DNA of 17,232 nucleotides from an uncultured Bacteriovorax sp. Lineage in GTDB: Bacteria; Bdellovibrionota; Bacteriovoracia; Bacteriovoracales; Bacteriovoracaceae. A program made the position numbers and the translations under genes. Where the stretch lies: contig CAMLRB010000058.1 in NCBI GenBank assembly GCA_946482295.1, positions 1-17,232 of the forward strand, read 5' to 3'. Below, piece after piece: positions 6,781 through 13,876 of the stretch. Numbering within the stretch: position 1 is the stretch's first letter; each line of letters begins with the position of its first letter. The notes under the pieces are model-generated. The model did not search any database. It was not told the origin of the DNA and was given only the letters and a program-made list of their open reading frames with translations.

Positions 6781-7245
6781 TTAGTGATCGTTTAAATGCT
6801 CGAAAAGACCTGGTTGAACGAGCAATTTAGAATGAAAATTCTTAAGAATGAGTTCGACGCGATTGAGCTCAAGATCACCAATCAAGTCTGTATACTTTTT
6901 TTCAATTTCAGTAATGCACTCAAAGAGATTTAGTTTAAATTTCAGACCGTATTCTGTGAGGAAAATATTTTGTTCGCGTTTATCAGAAGGATTAATTTTT
7001 CTTTCTATATATCCACGACTCTCCAATTCATTTAGGTGAGACGTCATTGTTTGTTTTTTTAACCCACATCCTGAACCAATTTCCTTAATAGAAGGTCCAT
7101 CGTGTTCGCAGATAAAGAGAAGGACTTCTAAGAAAGAAGGGCGCAAATCAGTAAATCCTCTATCCTGAAGTAGGATAAGAAGTTCACCAGAATAAGAACG
7201 ATAGATTTTTTTGACTAGGCTTCCGATACTCGAAACTTTCTTCAT
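6781..7245 (-). CDS. MarR-family winged-helix transcriptional regulator
   Basis: A 154-aa cytoplasmic DNA-binding protein of MarR type and size. The winged helix spans about residues 36-100: FLEVLLFICEHDGPSIKEI, recognition helix KKQTMTSHLNELESRGYIE (63-81), then the wing with the hallmark DKR turn (SDKREQNIFLTEYG, 87-100). Helices at both ends would form the dimer interface. It has three cysteines (46, 60, about 109), so thiol sensing is possible but unsupported. It is encoded directly upstream of feoAB on the same strand, with a promoter and palindromes in between, so it may regulate iron uptake. That target is inference from position. The Shine-Dalgarno site is weak (ACGGA about 7-8 nt upstream), and the leader contains inverted repeats. 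Confidence 0.92.
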   Translation of the reverse strand: MKKVSSIGSLVKKIYRSYSGELLILLQDRGFTDLRPSFLEVLLFICEHDGPSIKEIGSGCGLKKQTMTSHLNELESRGYIERKINPSDKREQNIFLTEYGLKFKLNLFECITEIEKKYTDLIGDLELNRVELILKNFHSKLLVQPGLFEHLNDH

Positions 7246-7318
7246 GAAACGTCCGTTGTTGGATAGATTGTATAGTCCCTTACTGAGACTATTAAAGTTT
7301 CCCCGAAGAACGTTTCAT
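7244..7318 (-). repeat. Nested inverted repeats in the marR-type gene leader
   Basis: ATGAAACGT (7244-7252) and ACGTTTCAT (7310-7318) are perfect 9-bp inverted copies. The first overlaps two bases of the regulator start codon. Inside them lies a second dyad, ATAGTC (7272-7277) with GACTAT (7287-7292). In RNA this could fold into a two-part hairpin that hides the start region; as DNA it could be paired operator half-sites. Confidence 0.45.
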
Positions 7319-7321
7319 CGT

Positions 7322-7334
7322 CAAGTCTGACTTG
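7322..7334. promoter_or_regulatory. Perfect 13-bp palindrome between rodA and the regulator gene
   Basis: CAAGTC-T-GACTTG is a perfect palindrome with a single central base, 12 bp after the rodA stop. A one-base loop and the absence of a T tract argue against a terminator, so a protein-binding site upstream of the regulator gene is more likely. Confidence 0.4.
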
Positions 7335-7346
7335 CGTACTATTTTC

Positions 7347-8453
7347 TTAAAAGAGATTTCTTGCATTACTGATAGAGGTCACCACGCCGCAACAAATTCC
7401 AAATGTAAGTAAGTTCGATCCCCCATAAGACATCAGTGGAAGCGGAATCCCTACAATGGGCAGAAGTCCGGAAACCATGCTCATATTAACGAGCGTGTGA
7501 ACAAAGAAGATGGCAAGTACTCCTACAACCACAATGGAATCGAACATCTTATTCACGTTGGAGGCCAGCCAAAGAAGCCGGTAAAAGAGTGCAAGATAAA
7601 GTGCGATCAAGAAAACTGAACCCACGAATCCATGCTCTTCATTGAAGATCGCAAAAATAAAGTCGGTGTGATTTTCTGGAAGATAGTTAAGCGCACCTTG
7701 CGATGACTGCCTGAAACCTTTTCCAAAAAATTGACCTGAACCAATAGCAATTTTCGACTGAATAGCGTTGTATCCTGATCCCTTTGCATCGTATTCCGGA
7801 TCAAGAAACGTGATGATCCTTTTCTTTTGGTACTCACGTAAACCAAAGTTGTACATGATAGTACCGGACACTAGTCCGATGACTCCCAGAATGAGAATCG
7901 TTTTCCATTTAAGTTTTCTGTAGAACGTAATGATAAAGAAAATAGAAAGAACGAGTGTCCCTGTTCCCAAGTCTGGCTGAATAATAACCATAATAGCGGG
8001 AATAAAAGTAATAATGAACGGAATGATCAACTCGCGAAAACCAATTTCCTGTTCAGGTGATGCTTTCGAATACCATCTGGCCAAAACGAGAACCATTGAG
8101 AGTTTTACAACCTCGGAAGGCTGAAATTTAATTCCTCCAATACCAATCCAACGTTGCCCCCCAAGTGCGGCGTGACCGACGACTAAAACGGCGATGAGGA
8201 GCAAAACGCAAATAAGATAGGAAGGATAGGCCAGTCGATAGAGATTTTTAGGTTGGATGAAACTCACCACAACTCCAACGATCCAGGAAATCACGAACCA
8301 AAGAATTTGCGTTTTATATATCCCTTGCTCATGTCCAACTCCATGCGAATGAGTGGCCGAATACAAGTTCAAAATACCTATGATGAAAATCGCCGTACAA
8401 ATTCCGAAAAATGAGTAGTCGTATCTTTTTAATTCTTCTCTAAAATTAAACAT
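7347..8453 (-). CDS. rodA: Rod-shape SEDS peptidoglycan glycosyltransferase RodA
   Basis: A 368-aa polytopic inner-membrane SEDS protein that polymerises lipid II glycan strands during side-wall growth, paired with PBP2. About ten membrane helices are visible. Family landmarks are LGGQRWIGIGGIKFQPSE (97-114), PDLGTG (160-165), GKGFRQSSQGALNYLPENHTDFIFA (244-268, with D264 at the position of the essential SEDS aspartate) and GIPLPLMSYGGSNLL (335-349). Length is normal (E. coli RodA 370 aa). The start ATG shares its A with the PBP2 stop (TAATG), and GGGAG lies 4 nt before it, so it is translationally coupled. It is the last gene of the mreC–mreD–mrdA–rodA unit. No terminator is seen downstream, only a small palindrome. 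Confidence 0.97.
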   Translation of the reverse strand: MFNFREELKRYDYSFFGICTAIFIIGILNLYSATHSHGVGHEQGIYKTQILWFVISWIVGVVVSFIQPKNLYRLAYPSYLICVLLLIAVLVVGHAALGGQRWIGIGGIKFQPSEVVKLSMVLVLARWYSKASPEQEIGFRELIIPFIITFIPAIMVIIQPDLGTGTLVLSIFFIITFYRKLKWKTILILGVIGLVSGTIMYNFGLREYQKKRIITFLDPEYDAKGSGYNAIQSKIAIGSGQFFGKGFRQSSQGALNYLPENHTDFIFAIFNEEHGFVGSVFLIALYLALFYRLLWLASNVNKMFDSIVVVGVLAIFFVHTLVNMSMVSGLLPIVGIPLPLMSYGGSNLLTFGICCGVVTSISNARNLF

Positions 8454-10531
8454 TAATCTCCCTCTGCCGGAGCTGCTGTTGGCACTGGATTCACAGGAAT
8501 TGGAACTTTCTTCCCTGTACGATCGATAACATAGTTGTTAACCAAAACTCCGTTTTCATCGAAGAAATCTTTTGGATTTGTTTCTAAAACCATCGGCACT
8601 GGATTAAGTCGATTATCTTCCAACATTTGCTCGTAAGTCATTTTCTCTTGAGCAATCAGCTTGCTTTGATAACTTGGATAGTATTTGTGCATGTAGGATT
8701 CAACCATTGCTTTAGCAACTGGACCCGCTGCAGATCCACCGTGACAACCGTGCTCAACGACAACTGCAAATGCAATTTTTGGATTTGCCGTTGGAGCAAA
8801 TCCTGAAAATAAACCATGGTGACGGAAGCGATACTCCTGATTTTCACACTTACTGAAAATCTTATCAGCAGAGAATGAAATAACCTGGGCCGTTCCTGTT
8901 TTACCAGACATCTGAAGACCAACACCTTTTTGCGAAAGCGCTGTTCCACCCGGTGTGTTTACTACTTCATAAAGAGCTCTCTTCACTATATCCATTGTCT
9001 TTGGTGAAATTTGAAACTTATGAATGATTTCTGGCTCGAATTTTTTTAAAACTTGTCCAGTGTTTGAGAAAACTTCTTTCACTACGTGTGGACGGAAAAG
9101 TTTCCCTTCATTGGCGAGTGTTGCATAAAACATGGCAAGCTGAAGTGGTGTTACGTTTACAAATGACTGACCGATTACACACGAGAGAGTCTCCCCTCTT
9201 TGCCACTCAACACCTGTGCGTTTCTTCTTCCACTCTTTGTTAGGAATCAAACCACTTGTTTCACGTGGAAGAATGATACCTGAACGCTGGCCCATTCCGA
9301 ACATTGTTGCATATTTATAAATGACATCGATATCGATTCGGTTACCAATCGTATAATAGAAAACGTCACACGACTCTCTTAAGGCCTTAACAACATCTAC
9401 AACACCGTGGCCTTCTTTTTTCCAACAGTGGAACGTTCGACCACCAAGACGATATCCACCTGTACATACAACTTTTGTGTTTTCGTTGATCATTCCCTCT
9501 TCAAGGGCCGCAATGTGCGTAAGAGTTTTAAAAGTTGAACCTGGAGAATAATGCTCTTGGATTGTACGATCACGAAGAGGACGTTTTTCATCCATGATCA
9601 AACTACCCCAGTAGTTCGATGTTAAACCAGTCGAGAAGTTTCCTGGATCATAAGCTGGACGAGAAACCATGGCGATAATTTCACCTGTCTCAATATCCAT
9701 CGCTACAGCTGCACCGTCTTTTCCATCTAGCGCATGATAAGCGGCCAACTGAACATCGCGGTCGATTGTCAGACGAATATTTTTTCCAGGCTCAGCGATT
9801 TTGTTTTCGATACCCGAATAAAGGTCGTCAGAACTTACGTGCCTGCGTGCTCTTCCGCGGGCATCAACTTCCATGAATTGATATCCATCTTGTCCGCGAA
9901 TATCTAAATCGAATTGTTGTTCAATTCCAGCGAACCCAATAAAGTCACCTTGCTTATAATCGTATTTGTCACGTTCGCGATAACGAGGAAGTTTTTCAGA
10001 AGAAATTTCTGAAATATATCCCAGTAAATGTGCACCAGCATCTTTATCTGTATACTCGCGACTAATAAACGTTTCAACAGACACACCTGGAAGTCTATCT
10101 CTTTCCGTTTCAATGATCGCAACTTCTTTACGAGAAATGTTCTTCTTAATTACAACTGGGATGTACTTAGCTTGCCCTTGATAACGCTTAAGAATCTTCT
10201 GAATCGTAGCAGGAGTCATTTCTAAAATTTCAGCGAGGTAATTGACAGTCTCTTCAGAACTTTCCAAGTACTGAGGTGTCACAATAGCGTCGAAACGAGG
10301 AACATTGTGAGTGAGTAAAACGTTATTCCGCGAGAAAATCATTCCGCGAGGAGCGCGAACAACATCCTTACGCAATCGGTTTTCAAGTGAATAATTGAAA
10401 AACATTTTCCCACGATAAATCTGCAGGTACCACAAACGGGCAAGTAGAATGGCAAAAGCGATAACAATAATATTAAAAATTACGTCAGCTCTTTCCTGAT
10501 GGGATTTGACCAGATCGTCTTCACCGAACAT
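8453..10531 (-). CDS. mrdA: Penicillin-binding protein 2, elongasome transpeptidase
   Basis: A 692-aa class B PBP that cross-links peptidoglycan with RodA in cell elongation. Domain order: short cytoplasmic N-terminus, membrane helix (about 16-38), dimerisation/pedestal region (RAPRGMIFSRN; GHIS-like GAHLLGYISEIS), then the transpeptidase. Active-site motifs are intact: S332-T-F-K335 (SPGSTFKTLTH), S387-C-D389 and K544-T-G546 (MSGKTGTAQV). The segment HCWKKEGHG (368-376) is typical of PBP2 rather than FtsI. The C-terminus has an extension of about 50-60 residues, proline-rich at its end, beyond the catalytic domain. The ATG overlaps the mreD stop by one base (TAATG), with AGGAG about 10 nt upstream. 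Overlap with rodA is also one base. Confidence 0.96.
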   Translation of the reverse strand: MFGEDDLVKSHQERADVIFNIIVIAFAILLARLWYLQIYRGKMFFNYSLENRLRKDVVRAPRGMIFSRNNVLLTHNVPRFDAIVTPQYLESSEETVNYLAEILEMTPATIQKILKRYQGQAKYIPVVIKKNISRKEVAIIETERDRLPGVSVETFISREYTDKDAGAHLLGYISEISSEKLPRYRERDKYDYKQGDFIGFAGIEQQFDLDIRGQDGYQFMEVDARGRARRHVSSDDLYSGIENKIAEPGKNIRLTIDRDVQLAAYHALDGKDGAAVAMDIETGEIIAMVSRPAYDPGNFSTGLTSNYWGSLIMDEKRPLRDRTIQEHYSPGSTFKTLTHIAALEEGMINENTKVVCTGGYRLGGRTFHCWKKEGHGVVDVVKALRESCDVFYYTIGNRIDIDVIYKYATMFGMGQRSGIILPRETSGLIPNKEWKKKRTGVEWQRGETLSCVIGQSFVNVTPLQLAMFYATLANEGKLFRPHVVKEVFSNTGQVLKKFEPEIIHKFQISPKTMDIVKRALYEVVNTPGGTALSQKGVGLQMSGKTGTAQVISFSADKIFSKCENQEYRFRHHGLFSGFAPTANPKIAFAVVVEHGCHGGSAAGPVAKAMVESYMHKYYPSYQSKLIAQEKMTYEQMLEDNRLNPVPMVLETNPKDFFDENGVLVNNYVIDRTGKKVPIPVNPVPTAAPAEGD

Positions 10532-11064
10532 TAAATCTTATCTCCTAACATTCCACGATCATCTACGTCCCAAATACGGTTTAAGATATAAAAGAAGAAT
10601 GGAGAAAGAAGAGCGATAATCACACTCTGTGGAAGGAATCTCCATCCCTTTTCGAAAATATAATTTAAGCTACCCAATTGGATATAGATAAGAATCGATT
10701 GAACAAAAAACCAGAGCAATTGGAACACTTGCGTAATAAGAATAGTCATTCCCCAAGAAGAAAAATGGATCATCTCCCTTACGTAAGACACGACAATACA
10801 AATAACTATTCCGGTAACTGTCCCCATCTCCCAACCTTCAACAGAGAAGAATCCATGGAAATACTGAACGATGAGAATAATGATCGCTAGGTAAGGAGTC
10901 TCTAATCTAAGTCCTAAGAAGAGAACGAGCAGAATGTTAAACGGTATACGATAGTGAAGTAATCCGATGTTCGGAAAAACCGCTGTTGTTATGACTTCCA
11001 AAATAAAAAGCAAAAAAAGTGTTTTAATTAAAGGAACGATAATATCTTTTAGGTTTGTTTTCAC
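10531..11064 (-). CDS. mreD: Rod shape-determining membrane protein MreD
   Basis: A 177-aa inner-membrane protein, almost wholly hydrophobic, with about five or six predicted helices. It matches the size (about 160-180 aa) and position (between mreC and PBP2) of MreD. Sequence conservation in MreD is low, so the call rests on both fold pattern and context. LLHYRIPFNILLVLFLGLR (35-53) and the HGFFSVEGWEMGTVTG region resemble family members. The start is GTG, overlapping the mreC stop as GTGA, with GAGG 7 nt upstream. It acts as a scaffold linking MreC with the RodA/PBP2 synthase. Confidence 0.9.
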   Translation of the reverse strand: MKTNLKDIIVPLIKTLFLLFILEVITTAVFPNIGLLHYRIPFNILLVLFLGLRLETPYLAIIILIVQYFHGFFSVEGWEMGTVTGIVICIVVSYVREMIHFSSWGMTILITQVFQLLWFFVQSILIYIQLGSLNYIFEKGWRFLPQSVIIALLSPFFFYILNRIWDVDDRGMLGDKI

Positions 11065-11951
11065 CTTTTAACCTCAGTTGAACTGGCCTTCTCATCTAAG
11101 GCACGCCATTCAAGTTGCTTGTGCTCTTCTTGTTCGTGGACAAGAACAAGAACTTCTTCGAGCTTCGAGAAATTTACTAGAGGAGTAATCTCTACGTGCT
11201 GAGTGATACCGTAACTTTCACGTTCAATGCGTGAAATGTATCCAATCTTCAGACCTTTTGGGTAAACATTCCCTAAACCTGCTGTAAGAACAATGTCATT
11301 CAAAATAATAGGTTCAGTTCTGTTAACGTATTTCATGATGCAACGGCCACGATTATAACCTTCAACTACACCATGTGAGCGAAGTCTTTCAACAACACCA
11401 TCTACGCGGTTGTTAGCATCGAGAATCGTAATGACATCCGCGAAGTTCTCCGTAAGGCGATAAACATAACCAACAAGCCCTTCGGCACTCGTTACAACCG
11501 ATTGAAGCTTAATTCCGTGCTTAAATCCCTTGTTAATACGAACAACTTTGTAATCATCCGCTGAATCCCAAGAGACAACACGGGCGACGATTTTTTTTCT
11601 ATCCAGCATTTCACCGTAATCAATCAACGCTCTTAAGCGCTCACTCTCTTTGACGGCTTCTTGATAGCTAAAAATTTCGTTTTGAAGTTCTGAAATTTTA
11701 GATTTGAGGCTTTTGTTTTCCTTACTCGCATTCAAATTGGTGACGTAATGTTCAACATAGGAAGACATTCCTTCCTGGATGCCAGTGACAAAACTTTGTA
11801 CTGGTGCCATCAAGTCGATGAGTACTTTCTCTGCCAATGAAGTTTTCTGGAAAACGTAATCTCGCTGCGACATCCCATAGAGGGCAATAGCGAGGATTAT
11901 GCTGTTAATCACAATCTTCGTGCGACGTTCTTCTGTATCAGAGAGTCTCAA
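11061..11951 (-). CDS. mreC: Rod shape-determining protein MreC, TTG start
   Basis: A 296-aa periplasmic scaffold of the elongasome anchored by one N-terminal helix (about 13-28). A coiled coil follows (about 75-112, ASKENKSLKSKISELQNEI), then the two-part beta domain with family signatures: SAEGLVGYVYRLTENFADVITILD (155-178), GLGNVYPKGLKIGYIS (225-240) and PLVNFSKLEEVLVLV (257-271). The start is TTG at 11951, supported by GGAG with 7 nt spacing and by the absence of an earlier ATG; the next ATG (residue 27) would destroy the membrane anchor. It heads the mreC–mreD–mrdA–rodA unit. Unusually, no mreB lies upstream; instead ppiD diverges. I found no convincing -35/-10 pair for it in the 130-bp divergent region. 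Confidence 0.95.
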   Translation of the reverse strand: MRLSDTEERRTKIVINSIILAIALYGMSQRDYVFQKTSLAEKVLIDLMAPVQSFVTGIQEGMSSYVEHYVTNLNASKENKSLKSKISELQNEIFSYQEAVKESERLRALIDYGEMLDRKKIVARVVSWDSADDYKVVRINKGFKHGIKLQSVVTSAEGLVGYVYRLTENFADVITILDANNRVDGVVERLRSHGVVEGYNRGRCIMKYVNRTEPIILNDIVLTAGLGNVYPKGLKIGYISRIERESYGITQHVEITPLVNFSKLEEVLVLVHEQEEHKQLEWRALDEKASSTEVKR

Positions 11952-11979
11952 CTTTTAACTCCGTATAAATAATTAGTGT

Positions 11980-11991
11980 AATAAGCTTATT
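11980..11991. promoter_or_regulatory. Perfect 12-bp palindrome in the mreC–ppiD divergent region
   Basis: AATAAGCTTATT is fully self-complementary and lies about 30 bp upstream of the mreC start, in a 130-bp A/T-rich divergent intergenic region (11952-12081). It could be an operator, or chance in A/T-rich DNA. Confidence 0.3.
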
Positions 11992-12017
11992 CAAAACCAT
12001 TTAAAAAGCCAATAAAC

Positions 12018-12047
12018 TTTACGAACTAACTTTTTAATCGCTACAAT
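12018..12047 (+). promoter_or_regulatory. Predicted promoter of ppiD–ferredoxin
   Basis: TTTACG (12018-12023) and TACAAT (12042-12047) are 18 bp apart; the -10 matches five of six consensus positions and the -35 four. The predicted start point gives a leader of about 28 nt before ATG 12082, with AAGGA at 12071-12075. Confidence 0.5.
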
Positions 12048-12081
12048 ATTAAAAAATTTTATTGAACCCCAAGGAACAATC

Positions 12082-13566
12082 ATGTCTGACTTTATCCACT
12101 CTAAAAAATCTGGTGTATTCGCCACTGTTTTAATCGGTATTATCATTCTCGCTTTCATGTTCACAGGCTACCAAACTTTTGAGAGCGGTGGGTCTCCTTC
12201 TCAGGTCGGTTCAGTGAATGGTGTAGCCATTAAACCAGAAGAATTCAACCAAGAGTACAATCGTCAGATTGAATTCTATAAACAGATCATGGGTGGCAAC
12301 CTCACGGCAAAACAACTTGAAGGAATGAAAATCAAAGAAAGCGTTATCAAAAACATCGTTCAGAGAAAGTTGATGGCCGAACTTGCCAAAGACATGGGTG
12401 CATTCCCTTCTGATGAAGAAGTAAAAGCAGAGATCAAATCACTCCCTTACTTCCAAACTAATGGTCAGTTCGATGTCACTCGCTACAAAGGAATTCTAGC
12501 TGCGAACAAATTAACTCCCGTAGAATTCGAAGCTGACGTTATCGATCAGATTAGATCACGTCAAATGCAAGTGATGTCTGCTCAATTTCCTCTGTCAAAG
12601 GCGTATATTGCCGACATGGAAAAATTTCGTTCTGAGCGCGTAAACGCAGAAATCGTCACCATTAACAAAAATAACCTTCGTCAGTTCATCGAAATTACAC
12701 CTGCTGATCTTTCAAAATTTCTTAGTGAAGAAACAAATCAAAAACGAGTAGCTTCAATGTTCAATGAGAGAAAGGCAAGCCTTGATAAACCAGAAGAAGT
12801 TAAGGCCCGTCACATTCTAGTGATGTCTGAAGGAAAAGAAGATTCAGCTGTCAAAGCTCAGATCGAAAAAATTGCAAAGGAAGTTAATGCTACTAACTTT
12901 GCTAAAATGGCAGATAAATATACAGAAGATCCATCAGGAAAAGGAAAAGGCGGAGATCTAGGGACTTTTGGGCGTGGTCGTATGGTACCTGAATTCGAAG
13001 AAGTCGCTTTTTCACTGAAGCCAGGTTCTGTATCAGCTCCAGTTAAAACAGCTTACGGTTACCACCTCATTTTCGTAGAATCAAAGACTGCAGCTCAAGT
13101 TGCCAACCTCAATGACTACAAAGAAAAATTAGCGAAAGAAATTCTTCAGAAAGATAAAGTAGAAGAAATCAAAAAGCTGACTGTTGATGTTGCCAATTCA
13201 CTTCGTCCAGCTCTCGAAGGCGGAAAGTCAGCTGAAGTTAAATCAATTGTTGAGAAATACAAACTCCAACACACAAACTCTTCAGTTAATAGACTTGAAG
13301 GTGCAAGTGGTAGTACATACCTGACTGCTGAAAACATGAAAACAATTTTTAGTGGTGATTTAACGAAGCCTCAATTCCACTCATTTGACGATGGCGCAAA
13401 TCTTGTTATGATGAGAACCACTCCAGCAACAGGAGCTGAATCAGGCGATAAGTTCAATGCTGAAGGATTGAAGAATACGCTGGCAAAGAAACTTATGGAT
13501 AATATCATGAAGAAACTTGAAGCGGATGCAAAAGTTCGTATCAACGACAACATGATTCAAATCTAA
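12082..13566 (+). CDS. ppiD: PpiD-like membrane-anchored periplasmic chaperone / PPIase
   Basis: A 494-aa protein with a short cytoplasmic N-terminus, one membrane helix (about 11-30) and a large periplasmic part. This is the layout of PpiD, which helps newly exported proteins fold at the Sec exit. The start (MSDFIHSKKSGVFATVLIGIII) is typical. A SurA/PpiD-like helical chaperone region spans about 40-225. The parvulin domain spans about 236-336: KARHILVMSEG, FAKMADKYTEDPSGKGKGGDLGTFGRGRMVPEFEEVAFSLKPG and GYHLIFVESK. E. coli PpiD is 623 aa, so this form is compact, but one rotamase domain is the norm. The parvulin core looks canonical, so isomerase activity is possible, unlike the poorly active E. 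coli domain. A ferredoxin gene follows after 22 bp. SurA-type proteins lack the anchor, which favours PpiD. Confidence 0.88.
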   Translation: MSDFIHSKKSGVFATVLIGIIILAFMFTGYQTFESGGSPSQVGSVNGVAIKPEEFNQEYNRQIEFYKQIMGGNLTAKQLEGMKIKESVIKNIVQRKLMAELAKDMGAFPSDEEVKAEIKSLPYFQTNGQFDVTRYKGILAANKLTPVEFEADVIDQIRSRQMQVMSAQFPLSKAYIADMEKFRSERVNAEIVTINKNNLRQFIEITPADLSKFLSEETNQKRVASMFNERKASLDKPEEVKARHILVMSEGKEDSAVKAQIEKIAKEVNATNFAKMADKYTEDPSGKGKGGDLGTFGRGRMVPEFEEVAFSLKPGSVSAPVKTAYGYHLIFVESKTAAQVANLNDYKEKLAKEILQKDKVEEIKKLTVDVANSLRPALEGGKSAEVKSIVEKYKLQHTNSSVNRLEGASGSTYLTAENMKTIFSGDLTKPQFHSFDDGANLVMMRTTPATGAESGDKFNAEGLKNTLAKKLMDNIMKKLEADAKVRINDNMIQI

Positions 13567-13588
13567 TTAGGTTATAGGAATAAAAAAA

Positions 13589-13825
13589 GTGGCCGATAAA
13601 AAATCAAAGTGGAAACAAAATGCAGAAGGAAAGTTTTACGTCGATGATCAGTGTATCGCTTGCGATGCCTGTGTGATGGAAGCTCCTGGATTTTTTACCA
13701 TGAATGATGATGACGGCCACGCTTTTGTAAAATCTCAACCTCAAACAGCTCTTGAAATTGCAGAATGTAAAAGTGCGATGGAAGCTTGTCCTGTCGAGGC
13801 CATTGGCGAAGACGGCGACCAGTAA
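13589..13825 (+). CDS. Small [4Fe-4S] ferredoxin, GTG start
   Basis: A 78-aa soluble electron carrier. The single-cluster pattern is C22-x-x-C25-x-x-C28 followed by xxxAP (A32-P33, replacing the second-cluster Cys) and the distal C67-P68 (CPVEAI), as in mono-cluster ferredoxins of the Bacillus thermoproteolyticus type. An additional C60 lies seven residues before C67. The acidic surface (DDDG, EDGD) is normal for ferredoxins. The start is GTG 13589 with AGGA 9 nt upstream; the encoded MADKKSKWKQ gives a short lysine-rich head. It follows ppiD by 22 bp and precedes a strong terminator, so it is the last gene of that transcript. Its redox partner is not visible in the window. Confidence 0.92.
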   Translation: MADKKSKWKQNAEGKFYVDDQCIACDACVMEAPGFFTMNDDDGHAFVKSQPQTALEIAECKSAMEACPVEAIGEDGDQ

Positions 13826-13843
13826 CTCAAGTCAAAACAAGAT

Positions 13844-13876
13844 AAAAAAAAAGCCCCTTTTTAGGGGCTTTTTTTA
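13844..13876. terminator. Bidirectional rho-independent terminator
   Basis: GCCCCT (13853-13858) pairs with AGGGGC (13863-13868) around a TTTT loop. An A tract on the left and a T tract on the right extend the stem and serve termination in both directions. It ends the ppiD–ferredoxin transcript (+) and the YiiX-like lipoprotein transcript (-), whose stop codon TAA (13874-13876) lies inside the T tract. Confidence 0.9.

Noticed and set aside
7319..7324. TTGACG on the - strand as a -35 box for the MarR-type gene
   Set aside because: No acceptable -10 box lies 15-19 bp downstream; the closest T/A-rich hexamer is 22 bp away.
11966..11994. TTGAAT/TATTTA pair as the mreC promoter
   Set aside because: The -10 match is poor, and the predicted start point would fall after the mreC ribosome binding site.
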